Of a DNA stretch of 64,000 nt, positions 44,295 to 55,439 are shown piece after piece (the first letter of the stretch is position 1; every line of letters begins with the position of its first letter). This stretch comes from Hydrangea macrophylla (lineage: Eukaryota > Streptophyta > Magnoliopsida > Cornales > Hydrangeaceae). The position numbers and the translations under genes are program-made. The notes beneath the pieces are model-generated. The model searched no databases and had not been told where the DNA came from. It saw only the letters and a list, made by a program, of their open reading frames with translations. The stretch is taken from assembly GCA_033977485.1 (NCBI GenBank), contig CM066994.1, forward strand, positions 46,215,155-46,279,154, read 5' to 3'.

Positions 44295-45245
44295 TCATCT
44301 ACAAAAATAATATAATATTTTTTTACCACCTCTAGTCATCGTATTTTGTAAGTCACCTAAGTCAGAATGAATTAATCCTAACAATTCAGATTCTCTTTTC
44401 ACATATTTGCAAGACTTCTTTATTGATTTGGATTCAACACATATTTCACATTTCACATTACTAGAATCTGTCATGTTATGAATTAATCCTAATTCTTTCA
44501 TTTTTTTAATATAAGACATATTCACATGTCCTAGTCTAGCATGCCACAAATCAAAAGAGTCCACCATATAAGCAGAAGAAGATGCAATATCATTAACGAC
44601 ATTAAGGACATTCAAAATAAACATTCCTTCGTTACAGTACCCCTTATCAATAAACATGCCATTCTTAGTCATAACTATTTTATCGGACTCAAAAATAAGC
44701 TTAATTCCAACCTTACCAAGCAAAGCAACAGACACCAAATTAGCACGAATATTAGGAACATGTAACACATCACTAAGAGAGAGGGTTTTTCCTGAAGTGA
44801 GTTTAAGAAGAACTTTCCCTTTACCAACCACCGGTGCAGCAGAAGAATCTCCCATAAAAACATGCTCTTCACCATTTTTAAGAGAAGTATATGAGTTGAA
44901 GGAATTTCTATCTCCACAAATGTGTCGTGTTGCTCCAGAATCAATGACCCAATCCTTGGAAGTGGCTGCCATAAGGACTTGTGAAACAATAGCAGCTATG
45001 ATATCTCCATCGTTTGCTTGTACCAAATTTGCCTTAGGAGGAGGAAGAGGCCCCTTTTTGAATTTACATTGGGAGCCATAGTGACCCGGGTTTCCACAAA
45101 CAAAACAATTTCCTTTCTTCTCAAAAGAAGGAGTAGGAGCTTGGAAGCTCCGATTAGTCTTATTTTTATTAAATTTAGAAAAATTATTTTTTCCTTTGAA
45201 ATTTTGTTGGGAACGAAATTGAGGTTTGCTTGAACCCTCTATCAA
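44295..45245 (-). pseudogene. Copia Gag end, protease and integrase zinc finger
   Basis: Open for 316 residues on minus. CFVCGNPGHYGSQC is the Gag zinc knuckle. DWVIDSGATRHIC is the aspartic protease active site (DSGA). LSDVLHVPNIRANLVSV follows. LWHARLGHVNMSYIKK with CEICVESKSIKKSC forms the integrase HHCC zinc finger, and LGLIHSDLGD starts the core. It ends at a frameshift (YYFCR then stop). Confidence 0.92.
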
Positions 45246-45247
45246 AT

Positions 45248-45886
45248 TAGCCTTGGAAGCAATTTCCTTAGCAAGATTAGCCTTGTGCCTAAGCCTACTC
45301 TTTTCTTCATACGAATGTGGAGAATAACATCTTCAAGAGTCATGTGCTTCCTCTTGTGTTTAAGATTATTTTTATAATCTTTCCATGACTCCGGCAACCT
45401 CTCAATAAGAAATCCGGCAATAAAAGTTTCAAGCAAAGTGATTTCTTCGATTTTGAGATCATTGACAAGAGCGTGAAAATCATGTATTTGGGATGAAACA
45501 TCTTTATCTTCATTCATTTGGAAATTCAAAAAATTGCCTATGGCATACTTTTGATTTCCAGCATCTTCTACTATATATTTTTTATATAACAAATCCCAAA
45601 TTTCTTCCGCATTTTTTTAGTTGCAATATATGTCAAACAATTCGTTAGAGAGGGTGCTAAGAATTGTATGACAACATATTTTGTTACCTTTATCCCAAAT
45701 CGGAAAATTCTGCTCATATTCTTCGGACCCAAGGATCGGTTGCTTTTCTATCAGAATATGTGCTAAGTTGTGTACGTCCAAAGTGGAACGAACCTTTTGT
45801 TGCCAACGCTTGAAACATGTACCATCGAAGCGATCAATCTTGGAAACATCAGGCAGTGACTTCGCAGCAATCATAGCAGCATCCAT
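45248..45886 (-). pseudogene. Copia Gag (UBN2-type), one stop and a frameshift
   Basis: On minus it starts ATGGATGCTGC just inside the 5' LTR. KIDRFDGTCFKRWQQKVRST is the Gag N-terminal block; a TAA replaces a codon near 45617 (NELFDIYCN, stop); LLYKKYIVEDAGNQKYAIGN, VNDLKIEEITLLETFIAGFL and SWKDYKNNLKHKRK follow. A frameshift near 45246 leads to the next segment. Confidence 0.88.
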
Positions 45887-45900
45887 ATTGTTCTTAAGAT

Positions 45901-46760
45901 TGTTGAAAATTGAAGGATGAAACTATGATTTTTTGGTTGAGGCGTGCAATGTATTGCACTGTCCTTAAGAACAATTCTGCCCCTCTAAGTCAGTGACTCG
46001 ATGCACAAGGTCACAACGCTATGTTCTCCAGGATTCAGCAACCAACTCTTCCAAACATGCACTTGAATTGGAAGAGTAAATTGAGTGCTCAAAAATTGCT
46101 CCAGAAAAACCAGTGAAGAAAGAAAAGGAGAGTAGAAAAATTGATAGGAAGAAGATTATTTTTTTGTTGTGTCTATAACTAGATGAGTGGGAACATATAT
46201 ATAGCAAACAGATTAAGATTCTAATGACTCTCCAATAGTCATACTATATAATACAGTAAATAAATAATGACTCCAACAGTCATATTGGATTAAAAATAGT
46301 TTAATACTCCAACAGTCATATAGATTTTAGCATGTGCAGAATACTCCAACAGTCCAAAAAATTTAATATCAGTTGCAAAAATGTGACAGTACCACCCCTA
46401 TGCGCGAGTGTACAATTCGAGGTGCTTTCGTGTCCGCAAGACGTGCATTCGCAAGTCACAATTTTTAAGCCAAATCGGACGGTCCGAACCCAAGATTTGC
46501 ACACCCCACCCCCCTGCGCGCGCGTGAGAGAGCATTTCCCCAATACAAGCTTACTAGCTTATGAAAGGAAAGTATATAAAAGGAGTAGAAAACTCTTGTA
46601 AAATTTCAATGTGGGATAGTTGTCAAAAACAAACTTTAGCTTGGGTTTGGGTTTTTGAAATAAAGAGGCCCATGACCCAATTGCTTGGTTTTAACAAATG
46701 CTATAACCCAAACAAATAAATAACCCACAAATATTTAAAACCCAATAAACTAATCCAACA
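45901..46760 (-). repeat. 5' LTR of the minus-strand copia element
   Basis: 860 bp. Matches 40636-41410 with an internal duplication of the AATACTCCAACAGTCATATA block and a CACCCCACCCCCCTGCGC insertion. Confidence 0.9.
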
Positions 46761-47063
46761 AGTTCTTGTGAACATGGTTAAAAAAAGGGAGGCTTGGCTT
46801 AAGGTCCTTAAAGTTGGGCATATTTGGATTAAAAGACAGCCCATTAACAATAAACTCACTAAGGACAAAAGCCCAAGCCCATTTTTAACCTACATCCATA
46901 AAATTAAAACATCACTTTTCAAGTCCATTTTACTCTTTCTATCAGACCAAATTACCCTTAAAAGAATTGTAAAATAACCAACTCAAATGACACCTAAGCG
47001 CGCCAAACGCGCGCCAATTTTTCCCCACCGCAGCAACACGCGCGGAAATTGTCACCCACGTCA
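46761..47063. other. Unassigned DNA, GC-rich at the right
   Basis: Probably internal sequence of the outer copia element. The last 70 bases hold several GCGCGCC motifs that are partly echoed at 49270-49385, so they may be the outermost part of the Pack-MULE terminal repeats. Confidence 0.4.
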
Positions 47064-47386
47064 CTCACATGGTGTGAGTATTGCACCGTATAATTTCTAA
47101 TTTCAAAAAATATTTTTAAACTTTAAATCTCCGTAACTTTTGATCTACAACTCCATTTTTCGTAAATTTTATACCATTGGAATCGTGTCGACGAGATCTA
47201 CAAAACTAGTACCATTGTTGATATGTTTTGAGCAAAAAAAAAAAAATCAAAATTTTACATATATAAATAATAAGTGAAATTTCTCTTATTAAGTGAAATT
47301 TTACTAAGTATATGAAATATTAAGTGAAATTTCACTTAATATTTATGGAGGTTGAAATTTTCTTTATTGGAAGATTTCTTAGTTTA

Positions 47387-47584
47387 AAAATGGGCATATG
47401 ATGGTGTGGTAATCAAAAGTGGCTTTGGAGGTGGAGGAATATCAGAAAGTAGTGAAGACTTATTACTACTTGTACAACATGTAACTGGTTCAGTACTTAG
47501 CAGCACAGTTTTGTAATTCCCAGTTTCAAACACATTTGTTGTTGAAGCAGAGGAAGCAATCACAGATGAAGGAGACATGAACAC
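47387..47584 (-). pseudogene. CLH: Chlorophyllase N-terminal fragment with its promoter
   Basis: On minus from ATG at 47584: FETGNYKTVLL, VTCC, then PPPPKPLLITTPS, which matches the first 60 or so residues of plant chlorophyllase (CLH2-type: FEDGKYKSNLL, CC, PPKQLLVATP). The alpha/beta-hydrolase core with its GHSRGG nucleophile is absent. Upstream to about 47760 a TTATATAGAAGAAAG stretch and 5' UTR-like DNA suggest the promoter was captured too. In plants chlorophyllase removes phytol from chlorophyll; this fragment cannot. Confidence 0.75.
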
Positions 47585-48186
47585 TACTGTTTAATGTTTT
47601 TGAACTCTGTATTCTTTCTTCTATATAATCTTCTGTGAAATTCTTTACCCCCTTTATTTGGAGGAAGATAAGTGTAGTTGTGTGGCCTTTGTAGCCCCAC
47701 CTTGTATATGTTTGGGTCACTTTCATAATGGGAAACTGTGAAACAATGATGTGCTAGATATTTTATGCCATGTATTGACATGTCATGTTATGTCATCACA
47801 TTTGAAGTTATGGACAGTTTATACGTTTTGTCGAATTTGCCCCTTTATACTCCTTTTTCTTGCCTTAGGCCAAGTTTGTTTCGACCACATCTGTTTTAGA
47901 GTCGGTTTTATCCAACTGAATAGTTCGTTGTTTGGGTACCCTTAAATATTAGGATTAATAGTTCATTTTAATTACATGAAATATTAAAATTAGTCCATTT
48001 TAATTACGTGGAGTATTAAATAATAAGTGAAATTTCTCTTATTAAGTGAAATTTTACTAAGTATATGAAATATTAAGTGAAATTTCACTTAATATTTATG
48101 GAGGTTGAAATTTTCTTTATTGCAAGATTTCTTAGTTTAAAAAGGGGCAAATTGAGCGGGGTCGCAAGCGCTTTAAGTATAGATTA

Positions 48187-48375
48187 GGGCTTCGTTTGGC
48201 CCCCACGCGGTTTTTAAAAGTATCTAATGAAATTTATTATTAAGTTGTTTGATAATTTTGTACAAGTAGCACATTACTCCTCAAAAAAACATCTTGAAGC
48301 CAAAAAGTAACATTGAACTTTTAAAAGCTCAATTCTAGAGTTTTAAAAACTCTTCCAAAAGCCCTAAGTTCAATT
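48187..48375. mobile_element. Truncated Tourist-like MITE (copy C)
   Basis: TTA then GGGCTTCGTTTGGCCCCCAC, followed by GATAATTTTGTACAAGTAGC and AAAGCCCTAAGTTCAATTTT, matching copy A at 8785. The right half and right end are missing. Confidence 0.68.
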
Positions 48376-48384
48376 TTTACATAT

Positions 48385-48775
48385 ATGAATAATAAGTGAA
48401 ATTTCACTTATTAATTGAAATTATTCATATATGTAAAAAAAAAAAAAAAAAAAAAATTCAAGTTTTACATATATGAATAATAAGTGAAATTTCACTGAGT
48501 ACATGAAATATTAAGTGAAATTTCATTTAATATTTATGGAGGTTGAACTGGTCATACACTTAATATTTATGTAGTAAACTTGAACTCGACTATCAAATTT
48601 ATTATTGTTCCAAAAAACTGCAGTGATTCAAATTTATTATGGGCGGCCCTGGCCCTGATCAAGAATTGGCCAAACGGCTACATAAGAGCCTGTAGTAGGT
48701 TGATACGCAAAGGCAGAGACGTTGGTGTGAGCACCTCCTACAATCCTATCATCGATGGTGATCAGCTAGGTGGTG
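48385..48775. repeat. AAGTGAAATTTCACTT repeats and unidentified cargo
   Basis: Several near copies of AATAAGTGAAATTTCACTT also occur at 47270-47345 and 48020-48100. From about 48600 a stretch with an open frame on both strands has no family match; on minus it contains VGGAHTNVSAFAYQPTTGSY. It may be a third captured exon. Confidence 0.45.
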
Positions 48776-48779
48776 ATCA

Positions 48780-49010
48780 CCCACGTCCCATACTCTCATT
48801 AAACCACGAAGAAAACCTCGTATCCGGAAATTTCAAACTAGAATATTTAACAAACCCATCTCCACCATAACAATCCAAAGGCGTCCTCCGAACACAACCA
48901 CTTGCCCAATCTGCCACCCATTTGTTTGGGTCTTTTGGAATAAATTTACTTAAACACCCACAAGGAGGGGAATTTCCAATATTACAACCAAATGCGCCAC
49001 AAATGGGTGT
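48780..49010 (-). pseudogene. G-type lectin receptor-like kinase fragment (EGF region)
   Basis: On minus: PICGAFGCNIGNSPPCGCLS, KFIPKDPNKWVADWASGCVR, RTPLDC, DGFVKYSSLKFPDT, NESM. This is the cysteine-rich EGF-like region between the S-locus glycoprotein domain and the PAN domain of G-type lectin S-receptor-like serine/threonine kinases (usual form CGAFGxCN, CxCLxGFxPK, WxxGCVRRTPLxC). About 75 of roughly 800 residues are present. It abuts the right TIR of the Pack-MULE-like element. Confidence 0.82.
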
Positions 49011-49266
49011 GTGAGAGAGAAATTTCACTTAATAAGAGAAATTTCACTTATTATTCATATGTGTAAAAATTAAAATTTTTTTTTTTTGCTCAAAACATAT
49101 CAACAATGGTACTAGTTTTGTAGATCTCGTCGACACGATTCCAACGGTATAAAATTTACAAAAAATGGAGTTGTAGAACAAAAGTTATGGAGGTTTAAAG
49201 TTTAAAAATATTTTTTCGAAATTGAAAAGTATATGGTATAATGCTCACACCATGTGAGCAGTCTTT

Positions 49267-50539
49267 GGACAAAAGCAAGCGCGTGAGGCGCGTGAGGCGC
49301 GCCTGGGAGGCGTTATCCAGCGCATGTGCGCGTGTGGCGCGCCTGGAGAGGCGTGATCCTGCGCATGTGCGCATGTGGCGCCAAGGGTAGATGCGGTTTT
49401 TTGTAACTTTATTTCTTTTGTCTTTTTCTGGCAGGACTTGTTTCCAATGTGTATTTTAAATTGTCTCTAACTCCAATAAAACTCCTTTTAATACCCTTTT
49501 CACCAATTTTCCCTTAAAAAAATAAATCAATGAGTAATGCTTAATTGAAACCTATTTACAAAATAGTGTCTATATTACTAACAATTTAGAAATTTGTATG
49601 TTGTAAGCACCCTGTGATTGAAGACGTGAATTCGACCAAATTTATAAATAAGTCATTTATTGGCAGTGAGAAATCTAAGAGTGTGAATGAATAGAATATT
49701 TTATTAGCATTTAGTTTTACAACAACCATATATTTTCATGATGAATGCACACTATGTACATGTATAATCGATTGAATTGATCGGTTATAATATGCAAATC
49801 AAAGATGATACATATGTCTTGAATGATGGCAATGAAAGAATTAAATTAGTGGTTGTACATCAAATCTTTAGTGCTAAAAAGTGGTCAATGTATTTATTTA
49901 TTTTTGGTCTCTCTTTTATTTTGGACGCACTAGCCCATGCTATTCGTGTGTAAGTATGTTACGCATAGTATAGTAACTGTGTGATAGGTCTATTGCAAGC
50001 TTGGTGCCCCTTTGACCGTATGACTTTGAATCAGCGAAATGTTAGTTCGAGGTTCGATTGAGGTGTATCAATTGTTTGGTACAAAACTGGGTGTATGGTT
50101 TGCTAATAGAATATCCCGCTCTGAAAAAATAATAGTTACTCACTTTTAGCATTTGAAATATTAGGAAAGCTCATTTTTGTTATTCTCGAGTTTGGGTTAT
50201 TTGGCTTATGTTAGGATTTTAAATCTTAAGATAATTGCTGCTAAAGCTATAAAATGCTCTTTGGGACAAGCATATAATAGGAAAGCTTGTGGATTTTTAG
50301 ACATAAAATTTATGTGACTTTTGTGTCTATTGAAGCTAATTATGAGCATTTATTTCTATTATAATTGAGGAATAGTGGGGGTTCTCACCTCCTGGTTTTT
50401 TTGTCTTATCTATATATTAAATTTAGAGTACTGCATGATACAACATCATGACATATATATATATATAATCTGGACAACGAAATAGTAAGAGAGCTAGGTG
50501 CTCAAAAGACTTTGAAAAGTAATTTTTGTACATTTGCTA
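49267..50539. other. Unassigned DNA inside the outer copia element
   Basis: The first 120 bases are repeats of GCGCGTGAGGCGCGCC and GCGCATGTGCGC type. The rest is AT-rich without an ORF or element end I can defend. Confidence 0.45.
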
Positions 50540-50709
50540 AGGAGTGGCAAATGGGCGGGTCGGGTCGGGTCGGATTTGGGCGGGTCAAGTGTGGGTTGGG
50601 TTGAATATGAGTCAACCCGCCAATCACCCAACAAATGGCGGGTCAAACACGGGCGGGTCAAGTATGGGTGGGGTCAACCCGCAGTTACCCAGGACATCAC
50701 CCTCCCCCC

Positions 50710-50746
<37 letters not shown>

Positions 50747-50767
50747 GAATTGGACTCCTAAAATCAA

Positions 50768-50804
<37 letters not shown>

Positions 50805-51520
50805 GAATTGGACTTCTAAAATCAAGAATCAGTCTCTCTCTCTAAAATCACATCTCTCTTTCTCCCTCTCCAAAATTCCACTTATAAAAAATAAAAAAAA
50901 AAGTTGTACTGTATCACTTCTAACCCCGAATTTTGGGTAGTGGGTAAATTGAAAAACCTATTTATACAGGAATGTATGTATAGATATACAAATTAAGACA
51001 CAGAGAAACACATTCTAAAATCAAGAAATCAATTCTTAATTTCATTTTTCATTTGGTTAAACATGAAACATTAAAATCCTTGGAGCTCTCTTTTTGGATC
51101 ACTGATCAGTTGGGCATAACAAAATCAGTCGAAAAGAAGGTATATAGTATATACTATTATACATACACAAATATACATATATATATACATATAAATATAC
51201 CAGTAGATTAAAGCTATTGAAGGGATCAATGATCAATCAAATTTCTGTTTTGCTTCGCACCTATCATCTTTATATCTCTAAAATCCCTCGATCCCAAAGA
51301 AACCCTTCATATATCACATGCAAATCCAATGTGAAATGTGTGGAAGACATCATGCTTTTAATCCGCTGGGCACCCATAGTCTGACCCGTGTAAACCGGTC
51401 CAAATTATAGATTTCAAATTAACGACCCAACTTTGACCCGCAACTTTAAAAAATCAACCCGCCTCCATTATTTGCGGGCGGTTTCAAGCGGGTTTGCGGA
51501 TTTGGGTGAAAATTGTCAGG
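50540..51520. mobile_element. hAT-like non-autonomous remnant with TC repeats
   Basis: The left part GGAGTGGCAAATGGGCGGGT CGGG and several CGGGTCAA / TTGACCCGC motifs are mirrored near 51420-51500 (TTTGACCCGC, GCGGGCGGTTTCAAGCGGGT). This is the look of plant hAT elements that start near GGGGTGGCAAA. Clean ends and a target duplication are not visible. (TC)n runs lie at 50713-50745 and 50769-50802. Confidence 0.4.
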
Positions 51521-51729
51521 TTTACTGATTTGCTTAGTTTATAAGGAGATCTCATTTGTTTAGACGACGCTCTTATCTTTTCAAATATTATTTTTTTGAA
51601 GAGAGACCATTCAGGGTGAGATGGACAATATTATGTCCAACAGTCCAGAAATATTGCAGATTTACCACCTGAATGTAAAATGATAGAAAGTATATGGAGC
51701 CAGAGAAAGAAATTTAACCTGATGGTTCT

Positions 51730-53480
51730 ATTAATATGTTGACTTTTTTTATACATATTCTCCTACTATGTCTGTTACATCCATTAGAATTTTTATTAGT
51801 AGTAGCCATTCATGATTTACGTACTCATGAAATGGATGATTAAGTCTCAATTTTAAGAGAAGAATTAGAAAATGATATTTATTTGGATAAACCTAAAGGG
51901 TTTGTAGATCCAAATAAAATTAAAGTGTGTATACATGCATACTCTTGATATGGTTCTAAACTAGCATCCAACCAATGTCATGAATTTTTTGATCAAACTA
52001 TTATTTTAAAATAGTTTTAAATCAATGAAAGTGACAAATTTATTTATCATTAACACAATGATGGAGTATGTGTTATGATATGTTTATATGTGTGTGATTT
52101 ATTAATTTTTGGTTATACTTTAGAGATTGCAAAAGAAACCAAAAATATCTTGTCACTTAATTTTGATACGTAGGATGTGGGTGAAGCTACTGTGCTTTTA
52201 TGGATTAAAATTACAACAACTATTGTTGGCTATTTGTTGATCGATATTATTATATTGGAAAATATTTTCAAAAGAAAATTGGCATCAGTCAGAACTACTT
52301 TGATTAAAGCATATACGAATAAGAAAACTCCTTCAAAGAAATGACCCTACTAATGTTTATTGTGGGAAAACTCAGGGCTTCCGGAAGCATCAGTCTGTTC
52401 CACAGGCTAATGTGACCGAAGAGTCAATTGTGGCTATGTTGATGGAAGTAAATTCCGTGACAACTTTTGAAAGATGGTTAATTGAATTTGAGTGCCTCTA
52501 GGCATATGCATAACAATCATAATTGGTTACTAAGGATACTCTCTAATGGAGGATGAAAACATTTAATTGGTGAGTTACACAATATCATGATTTTGAGACT
52601 GGAAAGGTGAAATTGCATTTCACCTCCAGGTAGAAATTAAAATATGAAAATGTATTGTATACCCCAGAGAAAAGATGAAATTATTTATAAAAAAATGTAT
52701 TGCATACCTAAAAATCTGAAAGAACTTTATTTTTGGTTTTTCAAGGCTAGTTTCTAACCAAATTGGTTCTTGGGGAAATATGTATGAAATTCCGTAGTTA
52801 GGAATGCAATTGGAAAATTTTTGACGTTTCAAAAAAACCTATTAATTTAGGTATTTTCTACAAAAAAAAAAAAAAAAAAAGGTTTCCCGCTGTACTTGAA
52901 GGTTACAGTGATGCCAATTGCTATCCTATAATGGAAGTCTCCAAAGCCACAAAAACTTCTGATTACATTGTGTTTTCTACTATACTTAAAGGAAACAGCG
53001 ATGCTGATTGGAATACCCTTTCAGATGACTCTAGGGTCACCAGTGGATACACCTTTTGGTATTACTAGGGATATAGTTTTATGGAAGTCTATAAAAATAG
53101 ACTATTTTGGTTAAATCCATGATGGAGTCGGAGATGATACCATTAGCTACGGCTAGTGAGGGAAGCTTGGCTGAAAAGCCTGCTATGAGATACCCCTTCA
53201 AGGGAGAGATAGATACCAGCTGTTTATCTACTGTGATAGTATTGCGACTATTGCAAAGTATAGAACCGTTATAACGGCAAGAACAACACTATTAGATAGT
53301 TTATCTCTACTATAGCTGTAAGAATGGATAATGTACAATCTGAGGATAATGTAACTGATCCTTTGATGAGAGGACTAGCTCGATAGAAGGTTTGAAAAAC
53401 CTAGAAAGGGATGGGACTAAAGCCAATAGAAAGTTGATTCACTTGTGATGGTAACCTAACCTATAGACTGGAGATTCCAA
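51730..53480 (+). pseudogene. Degraded copia pol of the outer element
   Basis: RT pieces on plus: DIYLDKPKGFVDPNKIKVC, QCHEFFDQTIILK and VMICLYVCDLLIFGYTLEIA (the usual YVDD aspartates now YVCD), about 51860-52140. A protease-like piece (EESIVAMLMEVN) lies at about 52420. RNase H pieces follow: EGYSDANCYP, DADWNTLSDDSRVTSGYTFW and the end block near 53390-53450. Order and frames are scrambled by decay and small insertions. Confidence 0.7.
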
Positions 53481-53988
53481 GAAATAGGTTCAAAGGGTAA
53501 TAACAAGTCATGAAGTGATATGAGTAGAATCATGCTATTATGATACAGGGTTAATACTCCAAGTCCATCCCTATGAAGCATGATATCCTGAAGCGATATA
53601 AGGATGAGTTGTTATAACTCTTAATGAGATCTAAACTCTATGTTGAGTGGGATATCTAGCTACAGGAGTATCCTTGTTAGACTCACCTATGCGATTGTGG
53701 AAGTTTGGCCGCTTCCTATGGAATTTGGGAAAATTCTCTAGAACTTTCGCTATACTGGGATATAAGCACATGGCCATAAAAGTGCTGGCTTTTGGACTAC
53801 ACCTTAGTAGGACTGTGTGTGGGGTGTTGTCAGAGATAGAGTTCAAAACTATGAGTTACTCTAGTATATTCTGAAACACTTTCGCTATATAAAGGTTCAA
53901 GGTGGAAAACACCTTTGTTTATCCACAGTTTTATGATTAGTTGCTCGATGAATTTTTAAAATCCCTTTTTCAATTACAAGTGGGGGAT

Positions 53989-54468
53989 TGTTGGAGCTAT
54001 GAATGTGTATTTGGAAAAAGGGAGAACAAAAACCTTTTAGTTTCTTCCCTAGCATTTAGAAAAAAAGAAAAAAAAAAGAAAAAAAAATACATACAAAAGG
54101 TGTTTAGAGATGTTCGTGAGTTCTGGCAAGAACAAGAACAAAAATAACAACCAATTTCTATTTGTAAATCAGAGAGTTGGAAATTATCCAAAGAAGAGTC
54201 TTTCTCAAATTTTTTTTAGTTTCCGAGCAATACGATCCGAAAGGTGTTGAGTTTTCTAGTTTACTTTGGTGCAAAAGTAAACTGAGACAGAGGTGATTTC
54301 TGGGCTGTTTTATCCTGGGGACGTCGTGGCAAATACGAACTGCTTGCACACTTTGGGCAGAGCCGCGAAACATCTTAAAGAGAGCGAGATTCGTGACTCG
54401 GCCCATGATTTATTAAAGAGGCTAGTGATCAGGTAATTCTGTTTCAATCTTACTTACATGTTCTATCA
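53989..54468 (+). repeat. 3' LTR of the inflated copia element
   Basis: 480 bp; TGTTGGAGCTATGAATGTGT to CATGTTCTATCA, followed by AGAGT. Confidence 0.82.
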
Positions 54469-54538
54469 AGAGTCAAGGATAAATGAATCACTCCACTATT
54501 GGGTTTCACATATAGTGGCCTCAAGGACCTTCAGGAAT

Positions 54539-54972
54539 GTATATATGCTCTTACCCACTTGAATTCCCTTCATCGAGTACTCTACTTGTCTGTGGGTTGC
54601 TTGGGACACAAATACTTGCTCAAATGGAAAATCATTTTTGTATGTTAAAGCTCCCCAAAATTGTTCTTGGAATTGGAAAAAAAAAATGGCAACTTAGACA
54701 TACTGCTCATCCTGTCATCAAAAACAAATTGGTATTGGCTTTAATACCTTTGGGTGTATATATGCTCTTATCCACTTGGATTCCCTTCACCGAGTGCTCT
54801 ACTTATCTGTGGGTTGCTTGGGTCCACAAATACTTGCTCAAATGGAAAATCATTTTTGGATGTTAAAGCTCCCCAAAATTGTTCTTTGAATTGGAAAAAA
54901 AAATGGCAACTTAGACATACAACTCATCCTGTCATCAAAAACAAATTGGTATTGGCTTTAATACCTTTGGGT
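54539..54972 (+). repeat. 217-bp tandem duplication
   Basis: GTATATATGCTCTTA starts at 54539 and again at 54756. The two copies are about 95% alike across TGCTCAAATGGAAAATCATT and AAAACAAATTGGTATTGGCT. Function unknown; open frames through it are repeated by the duplication. Confidence 0.88.
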
Positions 54973-55306
54973 GGTTTGATAAATGGCGTGCGTTTGAATC
55001 TTAAAAATGCCATGACTCACCACCCCCCCCCCCCCCCTATAACGTCCCTTGTATCACGATTTTTGGCGATTTTTGGCCAAATCTGGAGCTGTTTTAGGCA
55101 ATTCCAATTCACAAATTAACTGTACTAAATAAAACCCCAAAATGTTTTCCCTCCAAAGTCCAAACCCCCACCCCTCAAATCGTTGACTGAATAAAAAAAA
55201 ACCCTAACGGGCCATTAAAGGGTTAGATTGTAATTAGAATATTCAAAACAATTTTGTAGATAGTCCATTAAAGGGGTGTATGAAAATTTCACATATTTTT
55301 AGACAA

Positions 55307-55338
55307 TGTACCCGCGCATTGTGCGGGATACATGCTAG
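55307..55338 (+). mobile_element. Helitron 3' terminus
   Basis: ACCCGCGCATTGTGCGGG hairpin, then ATACATGCTAG and host T: the same plan as the 3' end at 30525-30553 (CCCGCGCATCGCGCGGG, ACTCCCAACTAG). A 5' TC end upstream was not found, so the element's extent is unknown; it must start after the LTR at 54473 or be truncated. Confidence 0.65.
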
Positions 55339-55439
55339 TATTAAGTGATACGTGTAGCTGTGATTTTAGCTGCTATTTGAAATACAGGTGTTATTGCTAA
55401 CTTTATATTGGTACTGTGATGCTATCAAATTTTAATTTT

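Larger units (their letters stand above)
40636..46760 (-). mobile_element. Nearly complete Ty1-copia retrotransposon, decayed
   Basis: The minus-strand element has its 5' LTR at 46760-45901 and 3' LTR at 41410-40636, both TGTTGGATTAG to CAACA when read on minus. The polypurine tract AATAGAGGAGGAT precedes the 3' LTR. Gag, protease, integrase, reverse transcriptase and RNase H follow in copia order between the LTRs but with several stops and frameshifts. The 5' LTR is about 85 bp longer, owing to a repeated ACTCCAACAGTCATA block near 46225-46360. The flanking 5-mers (AGCTT, AGTTC) do not match well, so the duplication is decayed. Confidence 0.9.
47064..49266. mobile_element. Pack-MULE-like element with about 240-bp TIRs
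   Basis: 47064-47305 and 49266-49024 are inverted copies (CTCACATGGTGTGAG, TTTTTAAACTTTAAA, CTACAACTCCATTTTT, GAATCGTGTCGACGAGATCT, ACTAGTACCATTGTTGATAT, GTGAAATTTCTCTTATTAAG). Long TIRs plus pieces of unrelated genes are the marks of Mutator-type gene-capturing elements. Interior: a chlorophyllase fragment (47387-47584), a truncated Tourist MITE (48187), several AAGTGAAATTTCACTTAATA repeats, and a lectin-kinase fragment (48780-49010). No transposase. The target duplication was not found. Confidence 0.75.
39511..54468 (+). mobile_element. Copia LTR element inflated to 15 kb by nested insertions
   Basis: LTRs at 39511-40118 and 53989-54468 share TGTTGGAGCTATGAATGTGT at the start and ACATGTTCTATCA-type ends. 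The same 5-mer AGAGT precedes the first (39506-39510) and follows the second (54469-54473). A purine tract CAAGTGGGGGAT precedes the 3' LTR. Inside are a minus-strand copia element (40636-46760), a Pack-MULE-like element (47064-49266), a hAT-like remnant (about 50540-51520) and the host element's own degraded plus-strand pol (51730-53480). No clear primer-binding site after the 5' LTR. Confidence 0.8.

Noticed and set aside
50534..50819. Serine/leucine-run frames
   Set aside because: Translation of TC microsatellites next to a hAT-like end.
50409..55338. TCTATATATTAAATTTAGAG at 50409 as the 5' end of the Helitron ending at 55338
   Set aside because: Such an element would cross the 54468 LTR end and its AGAGT duplication, which the nesting order does not allow.
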